A stretch of DNA of 64,000 nt, from the NCBI RefSeq assembly GCF_001544875.2, contig NZ_FCOA02000007.1, forward strand, positions 124,001 to 188,000, in the 5' to 3' direction. The translations under genes and the position numbers were made by a program. The DNA comes from Caballeronia hypogeia (GTDB lineage Bacteria; Pseudomonadota; Gammaproteobacteria; Burkholderiales; Burkholderiaceae). Of the stretch, positions 58,183 to 64,000 are shown one piece after another; position 1 is the stretch's first letter, and each line of letters starts with the position of its first letter. The notes below the pieces were generated by a model. The model was not told where the DNA came from. It made no database searches and worked only from the letters and a program-made list of their open reading frames with translations.

Positions 58183-59019
58183 ATGAGCACGGTTGTCGAA
58201 CCCGGCAGTGAAGAAAAGGTCGCGCTGAGCGCACTTGAACAAGGTACGGTCGAGGCGCCGCTCACGACCGACGGCGCGGACGACGGCGAGCTCGAGCGCG
58301 AGTTGACGCAGATGGAGGCCGATGCAGACCGCCTCCAAAAGGAAGGTGTCATCTCCACCGACGACGCCGACATGAAGCGGGCGGAAGTCGCGAAGACGCG
58401 CAAGCTGTTCCGCGACCTGCCTGCTGCTGAGCGTATCGCCATCATCAAGCGCCGCCGTGAGATCGGCCGTCAGTTGCTGGACCGCCAGCTTTCCGGCGCA
58501 GCAGTCGTGACCGCTCGCGTGCGTCTGAACCATACCCGCCTGAAGCCGCTGTTCGAACAATGGTGGCCGTACATCAACCGCATGAGCATCAACATGCAGC
58601 GTTTCGGCCGCTCGACCTTCGGCGAGAACGACAAGGAAGTGGTCAACAGCGCGCTCGAAAAGCTGCTTGCGGGCATCGAGAGCTACGTCGACGAGCAACT
58701 GCGCGTGGCCGAAGGCTTCCGCCAGCAGAAGGAAGGGGAGCTTCGGGCCAACAAAGAGTTTGTGTTCGAGCCGACGATTCCGATGCCCGCGATGGATATC
58801 GAGGTCGAGGCTTACTCGCGGTTTTCGATGCGCGTGCTCAGCGCGATCATGAAGTTTGACCGGGCCATGGATCACTTCGACTTCATGGTCTGGAACGGCA
58901 TTCGCGATCAGTCGGACGTCGACGACGAGGCTGTGAACTTTCTCAAACGCTTCAACCCGCTTGGCATTCGCGGATACATGACGCACCTGAAGCTGATGAC
59001 GACGGTCCGCGGCAACTAA
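58183..59019 (+). CDS. Hypothetical conjugative-element protein
   Basis: A 278-residue protein; TAGGAG lies 9 bases before ATG 58183. An acidic N-terminus (DGADDGELERELTQMEADAD) precedes a helical body (AAVVTARVRLNHTRLKPLFE, QWWPYINRMSINMQRFGRS, FSMRVLS-AIMKFDRAMDHF). It vaguely resembles the DUF1845/PFL_4669 family of integrating-element proteins, which includes AcaB-type regulators, but I am not sure. It ends just before the helicase gene (GGAGG site of the latter). Confidence 0.55.
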   Translation: MSTVVEPGSEEKVALSALEQGTVEAPLTTDGADDGELERELTQMEADADRLQKEGVISTDDADMKRAEVAKTRKLFRDLPAAERIAIIKRRREIGRQLLDRQLSGAAVVTARVRLNHTRLKPLFEQWWPYINRMSINMQRFGRSTFGENDKEVVNSALEKLLAGIESYVDEQLRVAEGFRQQKEGELRANKEFVFEPTIPMPAMDIEVEAYSRFSMRVLSAIMKFDRAMDHFDFMVWNGIRDQSDVDDEAVNFLKRFNPLGIRGYMTHLKLMTTVRGN

Positions 59020-59028
59020 GGAGGCGCG

Positions 59029-60753
59029 ATGCTGGACGAACTCAATCCCCAGCAACGGGAAGTCGCCCAGTTGCGCCAGCATTGCGTGGCGATCGCGTGC
59101 CCGGGCGCGGGCAAGACGAAAACGATCGCCACCAAAGCAGCCCTGCTGCTACAAGACAGCGCCGCGACGGTCGGCGCCGTCACTTTCTCGAAGGATGCCG
59201 CGCTCGAATTGCGCGAGCGCATCCTGGCGGCCGCCGGCGAGTCGGCGAAGAAGCGCCTTATCGCAGGTACCTTCCATTCCCTCTCCTTCAAACAACTGAA
59301 ACGCCCCGGTGCGCGTGCGCTCGATATCGCCTCAGATGGCGACCGGCTCGGCCTGCTCATCCGTGTGATGCAGGAACTCGGCCGCGACGGGAAGGCAGAG
59401 GACGTCATTCCAACGATCGAGAAGATCAAGACCAGTTTCGGACGGTGCGACCCGAACACTGCCGACGGCGAGCTGTATCACGCCTATCAGGACGCGCTTG
59501 CGCGTAACGGCAAGATCGACTTTCAGGACATGCTGCGCCTCGCTGTAGAGGGGATGGAGCAAGGCACCATCGCCCCATACGCGTTCACCTATCTGCTCGT
59601 TGACGAGTTTCAGGACACTGACCCGTTGCAGTACCGCTGGATTGAACTGCACGCGCAGGCAGGCTCGATCGTGACGGTCGTCGGCGACGATGACCAAAGC
59701 ATTTACGCCTTCCGCGAGGCGCTGGGCTACCGAGGCATGGAGTCGTTTATCCAGTCGTTCGCCGCGAAGCCTGTTGTCCTAGGCAGCAACTACCGGTGCC
59801 GGGCAGAGATCCTGGGCGCAGCGGACCGGGTGATCCGCAACAACGCCGACCGGATCGCGAAGGTGCTGCGTGCGGAGAAGGGCTCGGGCGGTAACGTGCA
59901 AACCTCCCGACATCCAGACGAATATGAGGAAGCAACTGCGGCGGTCGAGGTGCTCGGGCCGCTCCTCGCGCAAGGGCAGTCTTGCGCGATCCTTGCGCGT
60001 ACCAATCGCATCCTCGACCCGCTCGAGTCTGTCTGCCGCTCGCATGGCGTCAAATATTACCGTGCATCGGGCGCGTCGGTGCTGAGCCGCCCCGAGGGTG
60101 CCCTGATGTGCAACCTGCTCGAAATCGTCGATCGAATCAAGGACACGGGCCTTGATGCTGTACTCGCGCACCTAGGGCTGACCGCTCAGCAGTTACGCGC
60201 ACTCCATGCCGATATGGGGGCAGAACTTACCCAAAAAGGACGGGCGGAGTTGGTTGTCCTCGGGCTGCCAGAGGACGTGGCGACCAACTATCGCGAGTTC
60301 ATGAAGCGGCTCGCCGAATGGCAAAGTCTGTGCGATCGCAAGTTTTATTCGCTAACGCTCTCCGGCGTCGCCGAGTGGATGCTGAAATACGCGAAGAAGG
60401 ATTCAGCGATCCGGGCGATTCAAGCGACGAACGACGTCCTGTCACGCCTTTCCGGCAGTTTCGCCGAGCGGCTGCTGTTCCTGCGCCAGGACAACAATGA
60501 GCCGACGCCGGGCGCGCTTATCCTGACGACAATGCACAGCTCGAAAGGGCTGGAATGGGACCACGTGTGGATCGCGCGCAGCGAGGAGACGATCGTGCCG
60601 GACCCAAAGTCCACCGAACCAGAAGAGCGGCGTTTGTTTTACGTCGCAATGACGCGTGCGAGAGAGTCGCTCATGATCTCCGGCACGTCGAAGAACTTTG
60701 AATCACGATTCGTCGTGGAAGCGCAACTGACGGCGGTGGCTGCAGCGGCCTGA
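59029..60753 (+). CDS. UvrD/Rep-family SF1 DNA helicase
   Basis: A 574-residue helicase with a GGAGG site before its ATG. Motifs: Q motif LNPQQREV (about 5-12), motif I ACPGAGKTKT (about 23-32), motif II LLVDEFQDTD (about 189-198), motif III VVGDDDQSIYAFR (about 217-229), TTMHSSKGLEWDHVW (about 500-514) and motif VI FYVAMTRARES (about 536-546). It is shorter than E. coli UvrD (720) and lacks the long C-terminal extension. It likely acts 3'-5' in replication, repair or strand removal during transfer. It is probably co-transcribed with 58183. Confidence 0.95.
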   Translation: MLDELNPQQREVAQLRQHCVAIACPGAGKTKTIATKAALLLQDSAATVGAVTFSKDAALELRERILAAAGESAKKRLIAGTFHSLSFKQLKRPGARALDIASDGDRLGLLIRVMQELGRDGKAEDVIPTIEKIKTSFGRCDPNTADGELYHAYQDALARNGKIDFQDMLRLAVEGMEQGTIAPYAFTYLLVDEFQDTDPLQYRWIELHAQAGSIVTVVGDDDQSIYAFREALGYRGMESFIQSFAAKPVVLGSNYRCRAEILGAADRVIRNNADRIAKVLRAEKGSGGNVQTSRHPDEYEEATAAVEVLGPLLAQGQSCAILARTNRILDPLESVCRSHGVKYYRASGASVLSRPEGALMCNLLEIVDRIKDTGLDAVLAHLGLTAQQLRALHADMGAELTQKGRAELVVLGLPEDVATNYREFMKRLAEWQSLCDRKFYSLTLSGVAEWMLKYAKKDSAIRAIQATNDVLSRLSGSFAERLLFLRQDNNEPTPGALILTTMHSSKGLEWDHVWIARSEETIVPDPKSTEPEERRLFYVAMTRARESLMISGTSKNFESRFVVEAQLTAVAAAA

Positions 60754-60852
60754 TCTGTGCGCGCCAGTTTTACGCCCATAAAGGCCTGGCGGCACTCCAA
60801 AATTTCACGTATACCATCGACTACCACTCCCGCCACGCTCGAGGAACCGGTC

Positions 60853-61455
60853 ATGTCGACATTTCGCCACGTCCTTGGTCTATGGTTAGTGCCCGATTTC
60901 TCGGCTGTCGAGCGGGGTGAGATCCCGCCTCCACACGTCAATTACGACGCTCTTGACACGCGTGACGTGGCGGAGACGCTGTCCAAATTCAATGATTGCG
61001 GCGAAGACGTCGCCATCAGCGTTCCCAACGATGCGGTTGACCAGGTTACTGTCCAATTCCGACTGACGGGACGCGTGGCTGGAAGTCCCCAGTGCGAAGA
61101 TTTCGCTCTTGAACTGCTGAACATGGCCGAACGCACCGGTTATCTAGATACGCGCGGGTGTTGGGCTGAGCTTCATGCGCTGCCCAACCGGCGACACGCC
61201 CCGCCTCCCGTCTTGCTGTTGTTCGTGGTTAGCGGAGATTTTGACGGGGTGATGGTGTGGTCGCAGCAGTTGCGGATGCGGCTGGGCATACGGGCAGCAG
61301 ATATGCTGAAGCAGATAGCTGGCGACGTCGCAGACGCAGATTATCAAGGCCATCTGCCCAGCGAACTCGCGATGTACTTTGGACGCATCTTTGGAATTCC
61401 GTACCGGCGAGAGTGTCTAGTGACTGGGCTTGCTAGTTCGCCGGTGCCGTACTGA
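60853..61455 (+). CDS. Hypothetical protein
   Basis: A 200-residue protein; ATG 60853 has GAGGA 6 bases upstream, which I prefer to the open frame from 60757. It starts MSTFRHVLGLWLVPDFSAVE and contains VTVQFRLTGRVAGSPQCEDF and PPPVLLLFVVSGDFDGVMVW. It is alpha/beta, without a recognised motif. A minus-strand terminator follows at 61507. Confidence 0.6.
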   Translation: MSTFRHVLGLWLVPDFSAVERGEIPPPHVNYDALDTRDVAETLSKFNDCGEDVAISVPNDAVDQVTVQFRLTGRVAGSPQCEDFALELLNMAERTGYLDTRGCWAELHALPNRRHAPPPVLLLFVVSGDFDGVMVWSQQLRMRLGIRAADMLKQIAGDVADADYQGHLPSELAMYFGRIFGIPYRRECLVTGLASSPVPY

Positions 61456-61506
61456 TGGTCAGCGCTTCCGGATGAGCGTCCGCGCGCAAGGATAGGATTG
61501 CTGCAT

Positions 61507-61530
61507 TAAAAAGCCCGCTATATGCGGGCT
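61507..61530 (-). terminator. Minus-strand terminator
   Basis: Read on the minus strand: AGCCCGC-ATATA-GCGGGCT followed by T residues. It ends the minus-strand set starting at 62738 or 62229. Confidence 0.75.
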
Positions 61531-61580
61531 GTAGATAGCATCGCCCTGAGAGCCGGACTGGGGAGCGTCGGTTTGAGCCT

Positions 61581-61847
61581 TCACCGTTTCGGCTGCAGAG
61601 CGAGCTTGTAGATTGCGACGTACCGGCGAGCGGGACGGTTCCAATGCGGCGTATCGGCGGGCATGGCGCGGCTATTCACGAGTCGTCCGGTATCGAGCAT
61701 GCAAAAGCAGTGACCTTCGAAAGCCGCCTCTTGGGCGGCCGCGTCCCACGTCACAGTGAGAAAGTCGAAGATAGGGTCAATCGGTTTCATGGTCGGCTGT
61801 CGCGTCCCATCCGGTGGTCGTGTCCTCATCCAACAGCGCATACTCAC
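61581..61847 (-). CDS. Small hypothetical protein
   Basis: An 88-residue frame from the GTG at 61847, which overlaps the preceding stop (GTGA) with AGGAGA upstream; ATG at 61790 would give 69 residues. The body (IFDFLTVTWDAAAQEAAFEG, HCFCMLDTGRLVNSRAM) is alpha/beta with a CFC motif. Not recognised. Confidence 0.5.
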   Translation of the reverse strand: MSMRCWMRTRPPDGTRQPTMKPIDPIFDFLTVTWDAAAQEAAFEGHCFCMLDTGRLVNSRAMPADTPHWNRPARRYVAIYKLALQPKR

Positions 61848-62065
61848 GCACTTGCGTCTCCTTTCCCGGGCGCCGGATGTAGGGTCGGTGCGTCGCGTGC
61901 CGGCGTCTTCTCGTCGCCGCTAGTGGATGTTTTAAAGCGAACGAAGCCCATGTTTGCGAACTGCATGCCGCTCGCGAGGGCCAGCAAGAGCACGAAAACG
62001 AGGGACTTCCCAACAAGCTCGAGAACGTTGGGGGAGATACCGAAGAGGTGAACGAGGGTTGTCAT
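61844..62065 (-). CDS. Small membrane protein
   Basis: A 73-residue protein from the ATG at 62065. One hydrophobic helix (about 13-35: NVLELVGKSLVFVLLLALAS) is followed by a polar Pro/Asp/Lys tail. The stop overlaps the next start by 4 bases, supporting translation. The ribosome-binding site is weak. Confidence 0.55.
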   Translation of the reverse strand: MTTLVHLFGISPNVLELVGKSLVFVLLLALASGMQFANMGFVRFKTSTSGDEKTPARDAPTLHPAPGKGDASA

Positions 62066-62082
62066 ACTTGCATCAAAGAGCG

Positions 62083-62229
62083 TCAGGTGATCTTGGAACG
62101 AGGCGCGGGCGCGGCTTCGAGATCGTCAGCCGAAGTACCGAAAAGCTCGTCCAGTTGGGCGTCGAGGGCTTTCCGCTGCGCATCCGCCCAAACCTGTGAA
62201 TCGGTGGTCGCCACCACCGACGGCGCAAT
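62083..62229 (-). CDS. Very small hypothetical protein, unusual start
   Basis: A coding-like frame of 44-48 codons ending at 62083. It contains TTDSQVWADAQRKALDAQLD, an amphipathic helix, then ELFGTSADDLEAAPAPR. There is no ATG; either ATT at 62229 (AAGGA close upstream) or GTG at 62217 must start it. It lies 17 bases before the membrane-protein gene. Confidence 0.35.
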   Translation of the reverse strand: MAPSVVATTDSQVWADAQRKALDAQLDELFGTSADDLEAAPAPRSKIT

Positions 62230-62285
62230 GGGTCCTTAAGAGACTTTGACCCGTTATCGGCAAATCATCGGGCTTATAGGAGAGC

Positions 62286-62738
62286 TCAGGCCTTTGCGCG
62301 GGAGAGCTCTGTCACATTTGATTCCGCGCGTTCCTGGCCTTTCACGTCGTCCAGGCGCGGACCGCCGATAGGCCCTTCGTCCAGCGTCGAATCGGCCTCG
62401 ATCGTCAGCATTCTGGCAACGCGCTTCAGCGTGCCATTCAAAGACGCACGCGGACCAAGGCGGATCGTGCCGGAGTAAAAGATGTCGCCCGAGACTTGGC
62501 CGTTGATTTCCAGCGAGCCCCGAGCGTGCACATCTCCGTCGACGCGCCCGTCAATGCGAACGTGCTCGCCCTGCGCGGAGCCCTTTACGAGTCCGCCTTC
62601 GCCGACGTGCAGCAGACCCTGCGTCGAGATGATGCCGCCGTCGAGCAGGCCGAAGAACGAAATGCCGTGATCCACGACCATGTCGCCGGTGATCGCGCAG
62701 CCGCGCGCAATAAGCGTGATGTTGAGTTCGGTTTTCAT
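62286..62738 (-). CDS. Bactofilin-like polymer-forming protein
   Basis: A 150-residue protein with the right-handed beta-helix repeat pattern of bactofilins (DUF583): VVDHGISFFGLLDGGIISTQ, VGEGGLVKGSAQGEHVRIDG, VDGDVHARGSLEINGQVSGD, IFYSGTIRLGPRASLNG (about 20-110). Disordered ends are usual. Bactofilins polymerise without nucleotides and scaffold membrane or envelope structures. It is unusual as cargo of a conjugative element. The gene is 12 bases after the bitopic membrane-protein gene; the two may work together at the membrane. Confidence 0.85.
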   Translation of the reverse strand: MKTELNITLIARGCAITGDMVVDHGISFFGLLDGGIISTQGLLHVGEGGLVKGSAQGEHVRIDGRVDGDVHARGSLEINGQVSGDIFYSGTIRLGPRASLNGTLKRVARMLTIEADSTLDEGPIGGPRLDDVKGQERAESNVTELSRAKA

Positions 62739-62750
62739 GGTGTCGATTCC

Positions 62751-63572
62751 TTAAAACATTTGCACTTCGTTCGCCCCGGCGCGGTTCGCAGCTGCCGACT
62801 TCTTGGTTGTTGCCGACCCGGTATCGCCATCGCTTACCTGCTCATCGCGCGAATGCGAGCGGTGGCGGTAGCTGTGCGTGCGGGTTGGTGCCACGTTCTG
62901 CTGCGACGCATGTTCATCGGCGGCGGGCTGTGCCGGAGTTTGCACCGGCGTCACTGAGGTCGCGGGCTTGTTGGAAGCCTGGGTAGCCGCCTCTGTCTCG
63001 CGACGCGCTTGATGAATAGGTGAGGCAGCCGCTCGTTGCTCATCGTTGGAGACTGCAGGGGGCGGCTTGGTGGCGGCCACGCTCGCTGAGGGGCCGCCCG
63101 TGGTGCCCAACGGATTCTTGAACTGATCAGCCGTCAGGCCGATCGAGGAAGCAGGAGCGACGTCCTTCGCGGTCAGCGTCGGAGCGAGCACTACCGGATG
63201 AGGCGGCTCTGCATCGATCGGGCGCGTCGCTGCGGCGACTGGCTGTCCTTCCGTTGCAGCCCGTTCGCTCTGATCGGATTGCGGTTGGGCAACCGTCTTC
63301 TTCGGGTTGTGCGAGGAGGGCGCGCCCACCGACTTGTACAACGACGCGGCTCCCATACCCGCCATAGCCACCATAGCGGCGATAGCGACTGCGACGAGGC
63401 TACGGCGAGCAACAGGCACCACCTTCGGAAGCCGCACTTTGAGCGTGGGTGTCCTAGCGTCTGCCGTCAAATTGGCCGGCGCCGGGAGCGCAGCGAGCTG
63501 CCGCGGCAGGTCAATGGTCATTGAGTCCGGTGCGAACTGCGCATGCAGTCGTTGAATTTCGCGTAAGTCCAT
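62751..63572 (-). CDS. Bitopic membrane protein with Pro/Ala/Gln-rich external part
   Basis: A 273-residue protein from ATG 63572 (GGGAG upstream). The cytoplasmic N-terminus (about 1-55) has a basic stretch. A single membrane span lies at about 57-79 (LVAVAIAAMVAMAGMGAASL). The long remainder is Pro/Ala/Ser/Gln-rich and probably disordered, ending in His/Arg/Ser (HSYRHRSHSRDEQ). The topology resembles VirB10- or bactofilin-partner-type proteins, without a recognised domain. Direct adjacency to the bactofilin gene suggests an anchor for it. Confidence 0.6.
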   Translation of the reverse strand: MDLREIQRLHAQFAPDSMTIDLPRQLAALPAPANLTADARTPTLKVRLPKVVPVARRSLVAVAIAAMVAMAGMGAASLYKSVGAPSSHNPKKTVAQPQSDQSERAATEGQPVAAATRPIDAEPPHPVVLAPTLTAKDVAPASSIGLTADQFKNPLGTTGGPSASVAATKPPPAVSNDEQRAAASPIHQARRETEAATQASNKPATSVTPVQTPAQPAADEHASQQNVAPTRTHSYRHRSHSRDEQVSDGDTGSATTKKSAAANRAGANEVQMF

Positions 63573-63661
63573 GCGGGGTACTCCCGTCGTTGTGTTAAGT
63601 CGAGCATATCCAGCGCCGCCGCGGGTCAAGACCGGGAGCGCAGGGAAGTTCATTTCCAATG

Positions 63662-64000
63662 TCAGTGAGTTCGATCCGAGTCCGGAAGCAGCACACCTTC
63701 TGGCGCAAAGCGGTTGTTGTCCGGCATGCACAAGAAAGGGATTTGATTGATGCGTGCCTCAGCAGCCTCGAGCGCGGATTGGCGCACTTGAGCCGTCATG
63801 GTTCGCAGCATCAGCGCTTCCATCGTCTTCAGGAAAAGCTGGTCATACATCGAGAGGAGCCGCACGAGGCGACCGGACATGGCGTGCTTGATTTCAAGTG
63901 TGACCATCTCCGGCGGCGTCGGTGCGCGTCGACCTGGAAACTTGCTTGCCCACGCGAGCGCCTTCTTCATAAAAGCCTCGGCCGTACGAAACTCCGACTC
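63662..64000 (-). CDS. Partial PFL_4669/DUF1845-like protein
   Basis: The gene enters from the right edge; at least 112 C-terminal residues are visible, ending at 63662. The segment KALAWASKFPGRRAPTPPEM, then HAMSGRLVRLLSMYDQLFLK and TAQVRQSALEAAEARINQI, recalls DUF1845/PFL_4669 proteins of integrating elements. The ATG at 63970 is internal, because the frame continues to the edge (ESEFRTAEAF precedes it). The family includes AcaB-type regulators. Assignment tentative. Confidence 0.5.
   Translation of the reverse strand, partial: ESEFRTAEAFMKKALAWASKFPGRRAPTPPEMVTLEIKHAMSGRLVRLLSMYDQLFLKTMEALMLRTMTAQVRQSALEAAEARINQIPFLCMPDNNRFAPEGVLLPDSDRTH

Noticed and set aside
1..64000. CRISPR arrays, tRNA or rRNA genes
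   Set aside because: No regularly spaced repeats with spacers, no cloverleaf ending in CCA, and no rRNA-like stretch were noticed.
1..64000. A classical plasmid replication initiator (RepA, TrfA or similar)
   Set aside because: No winged-helix initiator with characteristic motifs was seen. Whether the element replicates autonomously stays open.

Overview
The window looks like part of a large accessory replicon or integrative conjugative element of a GC-rich Burkholderiales-type betaproteobacterium. The signs are high third-position GC, an IS3-type insertion sequence, a complete PRTRC cassette, a Trb-like conjugation module, an SSB, a stand-alone primase and a ParM/ParR-type partition locus. 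No rRNA, tRNA, ribosomal or central-metabolism gene is present. The host assignment is inference from gene content and base composition.

Layout. 1-6900 holds a partial gene on the minus strand, a NERD protein, small hypotheticals, ssb and a zinc-finger/TOPRIM primase. 6516-8340 holds a ParR-like/ParM-like (PRTRC protein D) operon, an upstream repeat array and a probable small RNA. 8346-10956 has poorly coding sequence followed by a tyrosine integrase. 11257-15364 is a minus-strand block (Lar-like zinc ribbon, zinc/RelE-like protein, DUF1173). 15365-20114 is a regulatory region and an operon with a 1039-residue adenine methyltransferase/SNF2 helicase fusion. 20384-33947 is the PRTRC cassette (ParB, E, C, F, B, A, ThiF); its parB is split by a 6.6-kb island carrying a three-gene recombinase module that resembles the gamma-mobile-trio GmtY/GmtZ/GmtX, plus an IS3 copy. 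34040-45746 holds many small accessory genes, a PAPS-reductase-like gene and a MoxR / DUF3150-like / VWA-metallopeptidase trio. 47315-57884 encodes TrbB-C-D-E-J-L, a MobH/TraI_2-like protein whose HD centre is degenerate, a TraD coupling ATPase and a DUF4400 protein. 58183-64000 carries a hypothetical gene, a UvrD-type helicase, small genes, a bactofilin, a bitopic membrane protein and a partial gene.

Regulation is the most striking feature. Eleven plus-strand genes share a leader of one design: a GGG/CCC stem-loop, a downstream strand complementary to its loop and 5' arm, and a hairpin that buries the Shine-Dalgarno. In most copies the same strand takes part in both alternatives, and its sequence changes together with its partner from gene to gene. 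This resembles the pseudoknot-activated repZ leaders of IncI/IncB plasmids, but it is repeated across unrelated genes. Six transcription units, including a free-standing small RNA, also begin with a common element: a -10-like box, then a CCGCG...CGC hairpin followed by ATCGAC. A palindrome centred on TCCGGA occurs four times around operon ends and starts, twice inside a 56-bp repeat. Together these suggest an element-wide RNA and operator control network that I do not recognise.

Limits: everything here comes from reading the sequence, with no database search or folding calculation. Family names come from recalled motifs. Start codons were chosen by ribosome-binding site, overlap and leader structure.
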